This document shows, in pieces, positions 43,211-54,800 of a stretch of 64,000 bases of DNA. Below the pieces are notes generated by a model. It was not told the origin of the DNA. It saw only the letters and a list, made by a program, of their open reading frames with translations, and did not search any database. How positions within the stretch are numbered: the first letter of the stretch is position 1; the number at the start of each line of letters is the position of its first letter. Origin of the DNA: Lepidodermella squamata (Eukaryota > Gastrotricha); NCBI GenBank assembly GCA_047495785.1, contig JBLDXI010000029.1, positions 310,001 through 374,000 of the forward strand, written 5' to 3'. A program made the position numbers and the translations under genes.

Positions 43211-44171
43211 GATGCCTAATGTGAAAATGATGTAGAGTAACCGGGAGAATCCGAATGCTAACTAGATTACTGCAGCACCTGGTGCACATAATAGCCGATG
43301 AATCAAGATTGATTCATGCGTTGGAAGATCTTGATGTAGTTTGTAGCAGGTATAAGTATGAATCGCTGTATGAATCGCCTTTATTCCCAGATGCAACTGA
43401 TTGTAAATAATTATTTAAAGGTTGCAAATAGTTCACTAAGAACGAGTAGAATTGCGACAAATTAAAGAGAAAATGGCAGAAAAGGAGTAAAATGTATCCA
43501 TTTTCTGAAGCGATGCGATTATGGCCAATAGCCATAAAGAGAAACAGTTAGTCGTAAGAAGAAACAATATTCGCATTAAAGCTGGCCAATAAGCAAGGGC
43601 GATTAGACTTCCTTTAAGTGGGCTCAAGTTACAAATAGTCTTGGATCAACTGAATTTAATGTCATCAGATGATATCTTGGTTTCAACTGCGTATGTGCCT
43701 TGCTTCTTATTACGTTCTAAATACCTAAAATAGGCGATAGGATTCAAATGCTTCTAGGCCCAATAATGGAACGCTTTCCACGTGTAATTAATGTAAGGCC
43801 CGCTCTCCTAGCCTCTGAATCGCCTAGCAATCAACACGTGAGCGGCAATTCGTGTAATCACGGTAGAGCGTGCCCTGTAGCGGATCGGTATCTAAAACGC
43901 TTGAAACAATTCTGACGGCGTTAAATGACTGTAAAGAGAAACGGCTTTGATACCGAAACTATGAGACATCCGGCACTTTCATTCACGCTTTGAAACAACA
44001 ATTCTGCCGCGAGATTACTTTTGCTATCAGGGCTATCGGCGTTAGGCTGGATACTGGACCGGCTCACATTATACCGGAGACGTAGTCGGCATTAGCGGTC
44101 TGAACTGAAGACTGTAAGCTTGAATTTGCTTTCATAGTAATCACAGTGGTACGCCGAATTAGGTGTACTTC
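43211..44171. other. intergenic in arrestin cluster
   Basis: No domain or splice-linked coding sequence recognised. Possible promoter and old remnants. Confidence 0.4.
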
Positions 44172-45125
44172 TTATTTATTGCAAACATGATTTCGTGGCA
44201 CAGTCCCAATTGTAATAGGAAATTCAAGGCAGGCACTTCTAACGTCTTTATAATAAAACACTGCTTGCAAGTCATAGCTCACGATGATGTTCCCAGCAGT
44301 GATACTCGGCGGAATATTTCCTAGCTTCACGTTGGGCCTAATCACCACATACTCTCCTCCCTTGGCAGATGGAGTCAGAGCTATATCGACATACCATACC
44401 GACAATCGATCAGAAACCTCCTTCGTCAGTCCTTCAGCAGTGTAAGTGCTCGATCGAACCAGTTTGAACTTGAGTTTCAATTTATCCAACTCAACGCTAT
44501 GAATCGTCGCATTTTTCAGCGTGAACACTATATTGAATTCATCGCCAATCATGTAGTAACCACGGTGTGGCATAGAAGCCTCTATTTCCAGCGAATCGTT
44601 GCCGATATATGCGTATCGCTTCATCGGCCTCAACAGATCAGGGCTTGCAGTTTCGATATCTTCGAGCACTTTAAACTTGAGCGTCTTAGCAACATGATTG
44701 TATTCCTCTCCAAGCATCTTCGTACCTACAACTGCTGTTATTTTGTAGGCGATTTTGCCGTAATGGCTTTTGAACGATGTCTTGGCGGTCCATGGTATGT
44801 AAAATGAGAATCGCTTCAAGTGGTGACCTGGGCAGAGATCAGCTTCCGTACAGAATTCGAATTCTAGCTCGAGACTTGCCAGGGTTACGATAGATGAAGC
44901 TGTTTCTTTCCAAAACGTCTCCCAGTCCTCGTCCTGCTTTTTGTCTTTTGGAAAGTCAACTTTTGAATTCCCAGTTAGCGTTATAATAGCATGGAATCGA
45001 TCGGCTATATTGCTCCTTTTCGACATTTTGTATTTGAAGACGCCTTGGACTCGGCTTCCGATTTGATAGAGATGACGCGCATTGGGAACGTTTTCGAATT
45101 CAATGCGATATTCTTTAAGACCCAT
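44172..45125 (-). CDS. arrestin-domain protein, intact single-exon copy
   Basis: Intact 317-residue frame. N-domain: MGLKEYRIEFENVPNARH, GSRVQGVFKYKMSK, FSFYIPWTAKTSFKSHYGKI. C-domain: YAYIGNDSLEIEASMPHRGY, YYMIGDEFNIVFTL, PPSITAGNIIVSYDLQAVFY, FPITIG. There is no signal peptide or PPxY motif at the C-terminus, unlike many vertebrate ARRDC proteins, so recruitment of a Nedd4-type ligase is not evident. Alpha-arrestins bridge membrane cargo to trafficking machinery; the cargo here is unknown. It is the best reference copy for judging the decayed neighbours. Confidence 0.85.
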   Translation of the reverse strand: MGLKEYRIEFENVPNARHLYQIGSRVQGVFKYKMSKRSNIADRFHAIITLTGNSKVDFPKDKKQDEDWETFWKETASSIVTLASLELEFEFCTEADLCPGHHLKRFSFYIPWTAKTSFKSHYGKIAYKITAVVGTKMLGEEYNHVAKTLKFKVLEDIETASPDLLRPMKRYAYIGNDSLEIEASMPHRGYYMIGDEFNIVFTLKNATIHSVELDKLKLKFKLVRSSTYTAEGLTKEVSDRLSVWYVDIALTPSAKGGEYVVIRPNVKLGNIPPSITAGNIIVSYDLQAVFYYKDVRSACLEFPITIGTVPRNHVCNK

Positions 45126-45520
45126 TAGCAGTGAAACTTATCTTAGAATAGTTGTATTTTCAGGTTGGATATCATTCTTATACATTCACAAATAGTCGAG
45201 CCATATGTTCCCCTTGCATTCCTGATGTTCAATTTTTATGAGACATTTACCGAATGATTCACACGATTTCGGATTCACTCGTAAAAAAGCCTAATAATCA
45301 ATTTTTATTATTGTCGCGCGCTCAAGCGGAAGAGGTGAGGCCGATGATGGTTTCATCGATTGCTTCAAAGCTCGTCTTCGCAATTAGGGAAATGACACAT
45401 TTATACGCGGCTCTATAATTTGATCCATCATCTAACACTGTCAAATGCCTCTTTTAAACTCGTAAATTTCGGGGGACAAGAAGAAGAAATATTAAATTAT
45501 TGCCAATCTCGAGTCAAACT
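45126..45520. other. divergent spacer between arrestin gene and channel copy C
   Basis: Shared promoter space. No motif stands out apart from a CTCTATAATTT TATA-like stretch near 45411. Confidence 0.35.
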
Positions 45521-46980
45521 ATGGTTTCTCGCAGTTTTCAGCATCTTTTCTGCGCCACATCAATCTTTTACAACTATGTCCTTTCGGTTGATGCAATGGA
45601 TGATGTTAAATCGTTGATTTTTTCGGAATGCAACCTTCTTCCAACCGCGACGAGTCCAAATGAAGCAACAAGCCGGAATGCTACATTCCGAAGTCGCATC
45701 CCTACCGAAATGTGGTTCATGTTCGTGAGACTCGTCGACGTTGATGATGTTGGCGAGACGCTGACAATAACAGGCGGCTTCTTCGTTCAGTTTCGCGTCG
45801 AATGCATAGCAGAAGCTGCAAAGCGGTACAACAGAACGCAGTTCATCAGTCGGCATTGGATGATTACAAATACGAATGACTACTGGCGGCCTCCTTATGT
45901 CAATAAAAACAGGTATAACATAGTTCGACCAAACGATTGATCTGATCTAATGTCAAATTCATCAGACATTTCGATGAAATTTGCAAGGGTTTTTAAATTT
46001 GAAAAACGTGAAATTTGAACTGTTTACTAGTTGAATCGAGTCCTAAGTTTACAACTTTGAAGTTCATTTTTGTTACCATTAGCCGGTTCGATTTTGGAAT
46101 GACGAAGGACACTTACACGGTCATGCTGGTTGAGCCATTCGAGGGCCTTTTGCAATACGGCGCCGTAGGCTTCTACACTCCAAGCTGCAACTTCAAATTT
46201 GCAAGGTTGATTTTTGACATGTAATACGCATGTGTTGCTGACTGAAGACTTCCTTCAATATATGGAATAAAGATTTCCTTACGACACTCAAAACTGCACC
46301 ATCAGAAACGAGCTGTGGCAAAAGTCGGAAGATGTTAAGGTTACGAACGCATTCTCATATTTTTTAGATGGGACGGAGAATTTCATCTCTGACAACCTTG
46401 GATGGTCTTTGCTAGGAGCTAAGACGCGGTTTCAAGTACTGCCGTTTCCACCTATTGATTACGTGGCGATGGAAACCTCAATTAGAATCAAGCGAAGGCC
46501 CTTCTACTTTCTGTACAACATCGTCGCTCCTTGTTTCCTGCTAACTATCGTTCAACTGGCCGCTTTCTTCATCCCACCAGAATTCCCAGACAGATCAGGG
46601 TTAGTTCATCTGTTGTGTTTGATGTTGTGTTTGATGAGCTGATTATTGAATATCTTAGGTTCGCTGTTACGATTTTGCTCAATTTTACGGTCATCCAAGC
46701 TCAGGTCCAGAGTTTGCTGCCGAAAACACCCGAGAACGTTCTGTTGTCTGATCTCATATTCAGTGAAACCGTTTCCGCAATGATGATTACTCTGTATAGC
46801 GCTTGCACAAATGCATGGGTTGATTCGAGCCGTGTGCAGGCCGATCGACTCGTCAAATTGTGTGATGGTAGATTTCAATTACGATTCTGCCGCCTCGTTG
46901 ATTTGATTTCTTGCAGCGTTGTCGTTTCATCTCTTATTGTTATCAATGTAACGCTTGCTGCCCTGATTGTTCAGGATTAA
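45521..46980 (+). CDS. Cys-loop ligand-gated ion channel subunit, copy C
   Basis: Exons 45521-45912, 46083-46205, 46273-46599 and 46659-46980 join in frame to 387 residues. It carries the same landmarks as copies A and B (VRLVDVDDVGETLTITGGFF, NRHWMITNTNDYWRPPYV, CNFKFARFPYDTQNC, FYFLYNIVAPCFLLTIVQ, FAVTILLNFTVIQAQVQ) with exon 2 and 3 lengths unchanged (123 and 327 nt), but with more substitutions, so it split off earlier. The leader (FQHLFCATSIFYNYVLSV) is less typical. It sits between arrestin genes about 19 kb from B. All membrane segments and the stop are intact; ligand and selectivity unknown. Confidence 0.83.
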
Positions 46981-47667
46981 ACTTTGGCTAGCATTACCTA
47001 CTTTAATTACCCCACAGGACTAATTGAATGTGTTGGGTCTAACTACGAACCGAAAAGTTCATGTAAAGCTGAAATTAGCCAAAATTATGTCAGATTTTGA
47101 AGGATGTATTCGCGTGTTGTGTGGTAAAACATCGAATTGACATCAATGAAATATTGACATATATTTGAATTCCCAGAAAATTTTTAGACATGGTACAACA
47201 TAGTCTATTCTCTCCTCTTCCATGCCAACAAATTCTAGTCCGGGTAATTAGTTATCTTTCGGCAGTGCGATTCTTGCTAGGCCGAAAAAAAGGATCGCTT
47301 TTACGCTCTGGGGCCAAAATGCCATAAAATAAATGGTCAATGGTCAATCAATGAAAAATACGCAAAAGATCCTCGAATATTTTTCCTGTCGATGTTGCGT
47401 TGAAAATCCCATACTTCATTTGAATCTAGTCAGGCTTTATTTTGTTAGAAAAACTATACATACCCTAAATCGACAAGCTCGGACTAACCAGCTACTGTAT
47501 AACTATAATGATATGGCACGATGCTATTCCCAATTATGTACTATGCTAAAAAAGCTGAATAAGGAAATAATTTGTGTACATCTCACTCTCTTACTGTATT
47601 GACCAAAAACTAAAACAAGTGATGACTTTATCCTAATTTCTCTCTGGGTTGCGCCCTAAGCCCACCC
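46981..47667. other. intergenic, nothing recognised
   Basis: AT-rich spacer downstream of channel copy C; a plus-strand frame near 47333-47602 has no support. Confidence 0.4.
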
Positions 47668-47985
47668 GTGGCCGGCGTTAATTTATATTACAATTTCGAA
47701 ATAAAACACACTGCTGCTGCTGCTTATTTTGTTAGCGATAGTATTCAAGGTCTGCTGAATTATACTATCACCTATCACTGTGCTAGTGATTTCACCGCGA
47801 CACGATTCGCTTTATTGGCTGATCAAAATTTGGATCTCATAAGGCTATTCTTGGCTCAGATTTCTACAAAATGTAAAGTTGAAGGTCTGCTCGAAGAGTT
47901 TTCTTTAAATCTCGAAAGATTGTGGAGCTGGAGCATCGACCTGAATAAAGTTTGGCGACCACGAGGAAAATTCACTTCGATTTAG
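47668..47985 (+). pseudogene. arrestin N-domain fragment on the opposite strand
   Basis: The frame reads GVNLYYNFEIKH ... FVSDSIQGLLNYTITY ... TRFALLADQNL. This follows the N-terminal block of the cluster (LKEYRIEFEN ... GSRVQGVFKYKMSK ... RFHAIITL). It degenerates after about 100 codons and has no C-domain. Probably an inverted, decayed duplicate; a diverged short gene is less likely. Confidence 0.5.
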
Positions 47986-48226
47986 CCTCCAAGTTGCGAG
48001 CTAAAAGAGATCCTTTTTATTTCAGCATCATCTGCCGAAAGAAAATGAGAGAAATAATGATGTTGAAAAATGTTGAACTAGGGCGATTCTCCACAACATT
48101 TCAGACGGCCACCTGATCGCGTGCATTTGAATTTTCCGCAAGGCACGTGCGGCCAAATGACGCACTACCATTGATTCTCTTTTTACTTTTTCAAATTTCA
48201 TTACTAAAATTTTTTCATCTGATAAA

Positions 48227-49153
48227 ATGAAGGTTTTATTCACAGTCGTAGCCAGCTTTGCTTTGTTTGCATCAGGTGATTTTTATCAATGTTTTAATTG
48301 AATTCAATTGTATTTATTGTTGTTGGGTTCTAGCTTTTTCGGCTGATTGTGACGCTGGCGATGGTGATGTCAAGTTTATCCGGCGCCGACATGGACAGGG
48401 CATCGACATTCGTTTGAAGAACAAAAACACGAACGTCAACAACATCAATATCGGCGGAGGCAAGGGTTATGACGACTGGCGTCGAAAATGCTCAACAACC
48501 ACTGATTCCACTACAACAACCGTAAGTTCCTACTTCTCCAATCTCGATGGCTGCTTATCTTTGGTACATTTTAGCTCGATCCGCTAGCTGATTTCATTCG
48601 TTGCGTCAACTTGACGGCTCAAGGCACAATTACCTGCCGTTACAATTCGTCGGGCTGCTCAGATGGCGAAGTCCCGGTCAGCACGTCGTACGACAACCTG
48701 ACGCTGTGCGAGAATGCCGTCAAAAATCTGTACATCTTCGACATTGACCGGCTCAGCGATGCGTACAGCACTTGCCGATCTTACACTGGCCTGCCAGCGA
48801 TGATCAAGACAGAAGACCAACGCGGCAGTTTGAAAGATTTGGTCATCACACTGAATCTCCTAACTGCGAAAGTCTACATCGGATTGCGAAAGGTTTTAGT
48901 TCTTATTTCGATAAATGTTCATTATTTCAGTGTTTTTGTGAAGGTTTTTGGAACCTGGCAGTGGATTGACGGCTCGGCATTTGAACCTCTTGAAAATCAG
49001 TGGTACCCCGGGCAGCCGAATAATGACGGCGACTGCGCGTATTACTCGCTGAACGGCAACATCAACAACGAGCTGCTGCTGTTCGATGGCAAGTGCAACG
49101 TCAAAAACGTGGAAATCGCCTGCGAGAACTACATCGACGGCTTCATTGCCTAA
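48227..49153 (+). CDS. secreted C-type lectin domain protein
   Basis: Exons 48227-48275, 48334-48521, 48575-48892 and 48944-49153 join in frame to 257 residues. Signal peptide MKVLFTVVASFALFA; a basic, Asn/Lys-rich pre-domain of about 60 residues (VKFIRRRHG ... KNKNTNVNNINIGGG); then one CTLD (CENAVKNLYIFDIDRLSDAY, IGLRKVFGTWQWIDGS, WYPGQPNNDGDCAYY, CNVKNVEIACE). The sugar-selecting triplet reads QPN, not EPN or QPD, so the Ca-dependent specificity is uncertain. The 51-bp third intron is a multiple of three and open, so its retention would insert 17 residues in frame. Secreted lectins of this kind are common in nematode gut and defence. Confidence 0.82.
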
Positions 49154-49388
49154 TATTATAACATTTCCGATTCTATATACAAGATGTGAAGAACAAATTT
49201 ATTTACCAATCTTGGTCTCTTTCGAGGCTTACAGAATTTATTTTTTCCCGTTACAAATAAAGCGGCTCTTTTGCTTGGATTTATATCGCATTATTAATCA
49301 CTTGTCTGAGCATGGACTAGTAGAGTAGCAATTCAGACAGAGTCTACTTCAAATCTAAGCTACATTCATAATAAAATATTTGAGGCAG

Positions 49389-50772
49389 TTAACCCAGAAA
49401 CCAAGGAGCAGTGCGATCCAACTGAGACGCGGAACGGGCATACGAGGTATAATTATCCAAAACTTGGCAGAAAAAGCAATCCATTCTTTCAAGCCTGACA
49501 GGCTTCATTTGTGAAATTAGGCTGCCGTCCGATGATAGGCTAAATACTTGTGTAAATTGGAACGGATGAATGACGTGGGCATGCGATAGGTTGCCGGTAG
49601 ATCCGGATGGAAAGGGACGTGTTGGGAAATCCAGCCTTGTCTTGTTCAACCGCTGGATATCTACAGAGGTAGGAGATACAATCCGGAGAGCTGTCTCGAC
49701 TGCTGATTGGAGTGGAACTTGATGCCTGTTAAAAAGGACGATATCAGATTCAAAAATAACAAAATTACGCTACTCTAAACTCACTTGCTCATCAGATTCA
49801 TGATTTGACGAACCGCTGGCACGTATCGCTGGCTGACGTAGAACACATCTGCTGAACCTTGGAAATACCGCCGTTTACCGTTTGCTGCCAATGTGTAATT
49901 GTTGAATGCCTTTGTCCAAAATCCATCTTTCGGGTGATCGGTCTCTGCGAGTTGTTCGAATTCCTGATAGAAAGCTGTTAGCTCTGCTTTCTGACTTGCA
50001 TTTTGCACCGATGCAACACGTTTTCTCGGGTTCGGACAATCGACTTTATTGTCTGAGTTTTTGCCAAAACAAGGGTAACCCTAGACATCAATATTCATAT
50101 CATATTTCCGGGCCAAACTAAAAGACTTACATAATCGAGATCGGAAATTGTAAATTTTCGGTCTGGACTTGGCAACCAATTCTTTTCTAGCGTGAAGTTG
50201 GATGCCTTCCAAGTCCAAGCATTCAAAATCGCATCGCCTACTGAAACCATAACGCCGTCGTAGCCTCTCACCCGTGGGTCGTCTATCAAACCAAGGTCCA
50301 GGCACGAATACGACGTCTTCTTGCTTGGCAGGCCATACGTTACGAATTTCACATCACGCGGGACAGCTATTCGTGGATACTTACGGGCTATTGCGGGATT
50401 TTTGGGCCAAAAGTCACCACCAGGACCACAGAAAACGACATTAGCGAAAATCGAGCTATACATGGCTAGTATTTTTGATGAGGCAGCGTATTTCGGCCTG
50501 GTGAAGCGAACAATAAGGAGAACGTTGCGTAGATCCAGCAATTCGCCCTTTTTAAACTTAGCTCCGACATCTGACTTCTTTCGATTGAATTCTGATGAGA
50601 AATTTCCGCAGAGCTTATCTTTTCTCACAGCATCACATTCAGCCTTAAATGCGTAAGGCTTGGTTGGTAGTAGTGGTTTGAGATCGCCGTGCCATGGTAC
50701 AGCGAAAAAGATAATCAAGGCGATTGCCAAAACGCCAGGTAAGTTGAATTTGTCGAATACACAGAATTTCAT
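49389..50772 (-). CDS. type II membrane protein, STELLO/DUF288-like putative glycosyltransferase
   Basis: Exons 50772-50131, 50080-49785 and 49725-49389 join in frame to 424 residues. A short cytoplasmic start is followed by one signal-anchor (GVLAIALIIFFAVPW) and then a luminal domain. The block NVLLIVRFTRPKYAASSKI ... FANVVFCGPGG resembles the opening of DUF288/STELLO proteins of nematodes, algae and plants. Further landmarks are YDGVMVSVGDAILNAWTW and YFQGSADVFYVSQRYV. STELLO proteins are Golgi proteins that assist cellulose synthase in plants; the animal members have no established reaction. A Golgi glycosyltransferase-like role is inferred. The family call rests on one motif from memory, so it is tentative. 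Confidence 0.6.
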
Positions 50773-51077
50773 AGGGCAAGTGACTAAAATGGTTGGATTC
50801 GCGGCATTAAGCCCTTGGAGGTATGACTTGATAAAATATCTTCTGGTGTGAGATACTAGCGGTATGATGAACGCAAATTGTCGTCAGGCAGGTGAAATAA
50901 TAGAGATACGCATTTAAATTTTTCTTGCCAAATGTTTTGCTATGCTAGGAATAAACATTCAACCAGACGCAAGGAATATGACTATACAACACGTAATTGT
51001 AAATACGACGGAACAATCGGTCACGTTATGACGGAAACCATACCGATAAATTCTTAAAGCTGAGTGAATGGCTCCAA
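50773..51077. other. intergenic, nothing recognised
   Basis: Promoter side of the membrane protein gene. Confidence 0.35.
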
Positions 51078-51224
51078 ATTCTGACAAAATACATTTCGAT
51101 GCGCATCAATTTCATGAGGAGTTTCAAGAAGTTGACGAGTTCCATTGGCAAAAGAAAGCTTGACATTCTTCAACTTCTTAAAACTCATTAAATTGATGCG
51201 CATCGAATTCGCCTTCTGCGGAAT
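51078..51224. mobile_element. short MITE, second copy of the 21.4-kb family
   Basis: Arms 51078-51136 and 51167-51224 are inverted (core TTCGATGCGCATCAATTT, then AAGAAGTTGA) around a loop of about 30 bases. The core and the CCTTCTGC end match the arms of the element at 21391-21580 (GATGCGCGCTCCAATCGATG ... CCTTCTGCAG). Confidence 0.6.
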
Positions 51225-51812
51225 TTTTCGGCCAAACTGTATATCCCACCAAAGCATGATAAACTTAAATTCTGAAATACAGACGATACCGATGGTATTT
51301 TATACTTCCTTTTCGATAATGATTCGGCGAGTGTTTCTTTGGCTATTTCGACCAACAAATTTCCAGCTTATTGGCTATGAATTTTCAGCTATCCGCTACT
51401 TAAAAGAGCTTGATAAACCTTTTTCCCATCGTGCGCCATGGTACGGTATCAAGAAAACAATGAATTAGAATTCAGAAATAATTGCATTTATTAATCCATT
51501 TACGATCATCTTTTGAAGCCAAATCGGTTTGGCACTTCGACATTTCGAAGTGTAAATAACTACGTGTTTTAGACTGCTCCAGAGAAGCAGGTGTATATAT
51601 CATTCATTGAACGCAGCGTTTCACGCTGAATTAGCATACCGCCATGAAAGTTCTGTGAGTGTATGATTTAAGTCTGAATGGACTACTATAGCAGAGCTAC
51701 TACGAAAGTTACTACAAATTCAACGTATTTTACAGCTTCAGCATCTCATTTTAGGGAGTGTCGGATGTATGAAGCAATCAATAGTCACTTTTTCAAAGTC
51801 TTTCTCAATAAT
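51225..51812. other. 3' flank of vitellogenin, nothing recognised
   Basis: No supported gene. An isolated ATGAAAGTTCT/GTGAGT at 51643 looks like a first exon but has no partner exons. Confidence 0.4.
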
Positions 51813-54800
51813 TTAATCCATGCGCTGGCACTGGGTCGGAACATCACGAACAGTGGTGATGTGGACAGGGTGCGACTTGAGGCGCAGGCTGCCGAAAGTA
51901 AGACCCTGGCGAGAAACAACCATGCGGCGGGCAATTTCACGAGTTTCCTCGTTATCGGGCAGGCAGCTCATCTCAACAGGCTCAGAGCGAGTCTGGACAG
52001 ACTTGCAGTTGGCAGAGCAGGCCGGCAGAGCTTGCTGCGAGAAGCAGACGCGGCCAGCATCCTTCTGATACTCGACAACAGTTTTGCGGGCAATGTGGCA
52101 CTGTTCGTGGGTAAGTTCCTTCAGGCGCTGTTCGATGGCGTATTCTTCAGAGCTGGACGGCTCTTCTTCATCACGGCGCATGCTTTCAACAGCCTGACGA
52201 TCCGAGGCGACGGTGTTACGGAGAATGGCCTTTTCCATACGAATCTGGCGGATGGATTGGTCTTTCTTCTCAAGCGGCAACTTGTCTGAGGTCAGATCGC
52301 CGCAAAGGCCGCACAGGGGGGTGGCGAATCCAGTGCGGAGGGGCGAGGTCTTGATTTGGACGTTCTGGCTGTCCAAAGTAACGATGATTCCTGAGGAGGC
52401 TTCTTCAACTTGGCAGGCGTTGTCGTCAAAGCGGCGAACGCTCAGCTGCTGTTCAGAGGATGCTTCGGTTGAAGCAGATTGGCTGTAACCGTTTTGTTGG
52501 ACGTTCGAAACCGAAACACGGCACTCCTATAAGATTAAAAGCAATACTTTTCCGAATCATGGCAAATGATGATAAATTTACCTTGGTGACGCGGTAGATT
52601 TGTTCGCCAACACGGATAACAACCTGTCGTTCCTTGGTGTTCTCAACGGCAACGTAGAGGATGGAGTCAGCCGGAAGAGGGGCAGAGGCGTTGTTGTAAA
52701 GAACCTTGGCCGGCTTGTTGTGGATGCATGAGGCGGCGAGGACGGTCGGGTGATCGGCTGAAAGGAGAACCTCGAACTTGGCACCGTCGAACGAGCTCAG
52801 GGAGTTGTGGCGGGAGAAGCTAGATTGCTTGGGAGTAGCGAGCTTGCAAGTCGGGGCGAGGGGAGTGGTGTCCTTGTTGGATTGGATCATGTTAGCGACG
52901 GTGGAGCGGATCAGGGAGGAAAGAGGGCTGGCGCCGTAGACGCGATTTGGCGGCAGAGCAACGGCCGGGGTTTGCTTAGCGGAGAAGGAGAATTTCGGGG
53001 CCATGATATCGACATCAACCTTCTTCAGATCCTTCGACCAGCGGAATTTGGCGAGGACCTTGCCAGCCTTGTAGCTAGCAGGCTCGAAGTGACCTTGCTT
53101 GAAAAGACCTGGAAAATCAAAGTAGGACAGATTTAGTTAGAAAGAATAGACCTTGGAACATTTCCGAAGGTTCAAATGAAAAGAAAAATTACCTGCGAAG
53201 TTGAGGACCTTGGCGATAATTTCGTCAACACGAGCCGGCATTTGGTCGTAGCGAATGAAAACAGAGACATCACGCAAGTAAAGTTGCTGTTCGAAGCGCT
53301 CAGCCAGGCAAGAGTCAACCATAGCAACCTGCTGCGAAACGCTCGATGCCTTCTTATCGGACTTGGCGACGCAGGAATAGACGTATTCTGCACGCAGATC
53401 GTGGCAGCGGTCGAAGCCATAACGCTGCTCGGCAATGCACTTCTTGAATGACTGGATGAGCTGCGGGATCGACTCAACAGCGGCGATGTGGTTTGCGATC
53501 ATTTCACGAGTAACGCCCTGGGTCTCACGGCGGATCTTGATAGATTCGTCCTTAGATTCAGGTTCAACATTTCCAGCAGTGGTGTCGATGCGGATGACGC
53601 GTTCCAAATTAGCGCCGTAACGCAGAACGTGGTGTGAGCGAAGACGGGTGATGGCTTCGTAGTCTTCGGGCTTGATCGAGCGAGTGGCGAAGGCGCCGAA
53701 CGTTTTATCGACCGGGACAATCGATTCCCACATAGCAGCAGTCTGAGGCAAGTTGAGGTAGACGAACAGACGGCTGGCGGCTGGGGATTTCGCGATGCTA
53801 GCGACCAAACGAGCTGAACGTTGGCCGGACTTCAGTTCAATGACGAGTTCATCCAAGCGAGACGAGGCTGGGGAGGCGAACATCTGACGGCGGAGGTCCT
53901 TCATAGCGACCGGGGAGTTGCGACGGGCGTAGTCTTCGCGAACTTCCTGGCTATCAGTTGGCTGGTCGAATTCGGCAATGGTCTTCTTAAGGGTGGCCGC
54001 ATCAACCTTGCCTCTCAGCTTCTTCGCTTGCTTCTTAGCCCAGAAAATACCATCGCGGACGAAACGGAAAGCCTCGCTCTTGAGGTCGCGCGGCTTGACT
54101 TGCTCTTCTTGTTCGTCGTCTTCAGTTGGCTGTTGGAGTTCGTTATCTTCGTCGCTGTCAGCATTCTTCTTGGAGTGATGCTTGTTCTTGCGCTGTTCGT
54201 GACGCTCTTCAGCCTCCTTTTCCTGGTCTTCTTCGAGCTTTTCAATCTTGACACCAGCGATCTTCTCAACACGAGCGATAACTTCTTCAACGGTCAGCTT
54301 TTCGAGAGTCTCAGTCTTGATCTGTAAATATCAATGAGCTTTGAAAAATCTTCTTTGTAAAATTGAGCTTATTACCTTGATTTCAAGAGGGGTGGCCGAA
54401 GTCATGTCGCTGGTAACGCGCAGGTGCATCGGGCCAGCGAGCGGCTTTTCTGGGTTGTAGACAGCTTCAACAGAGCCCTTGCCGCCAACAAGGGGGGAGA
54501 AGGGCTTGGTCATCTTCTTAACGTTGCAGCGTGAAGATGAAGAGCACAGGGCCTTCTCAACGCGACCAGCAACACGGCGCAGCTTCTCAGGCTCGAATTC
54601 GGTCTCAGGGGTAGATTCGATCTTAGAGGTCAGAGGCTCTTCGAAAACGACTGGGGAAATCGAAGCTTCGACTACGTCAAACTTGGCCTGGTGGGGCTCG
54701 ATGATGAATTTCGGGGAAGATTGCTCCATTTCGACCTTGAGACCGATCGGGAGTTCGAGGCGAAGCTTGGCGTTGATTGCAAGACCCTGGCGGAGGTAGG

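Noticed and set aside
51643-51660. ATGAAAGTTCT followed by GTGAGT, like a first exon with donor
   Set aside because: No downstream acceptor or exons on the plus strand before antisense vitellogenin coding sequence.
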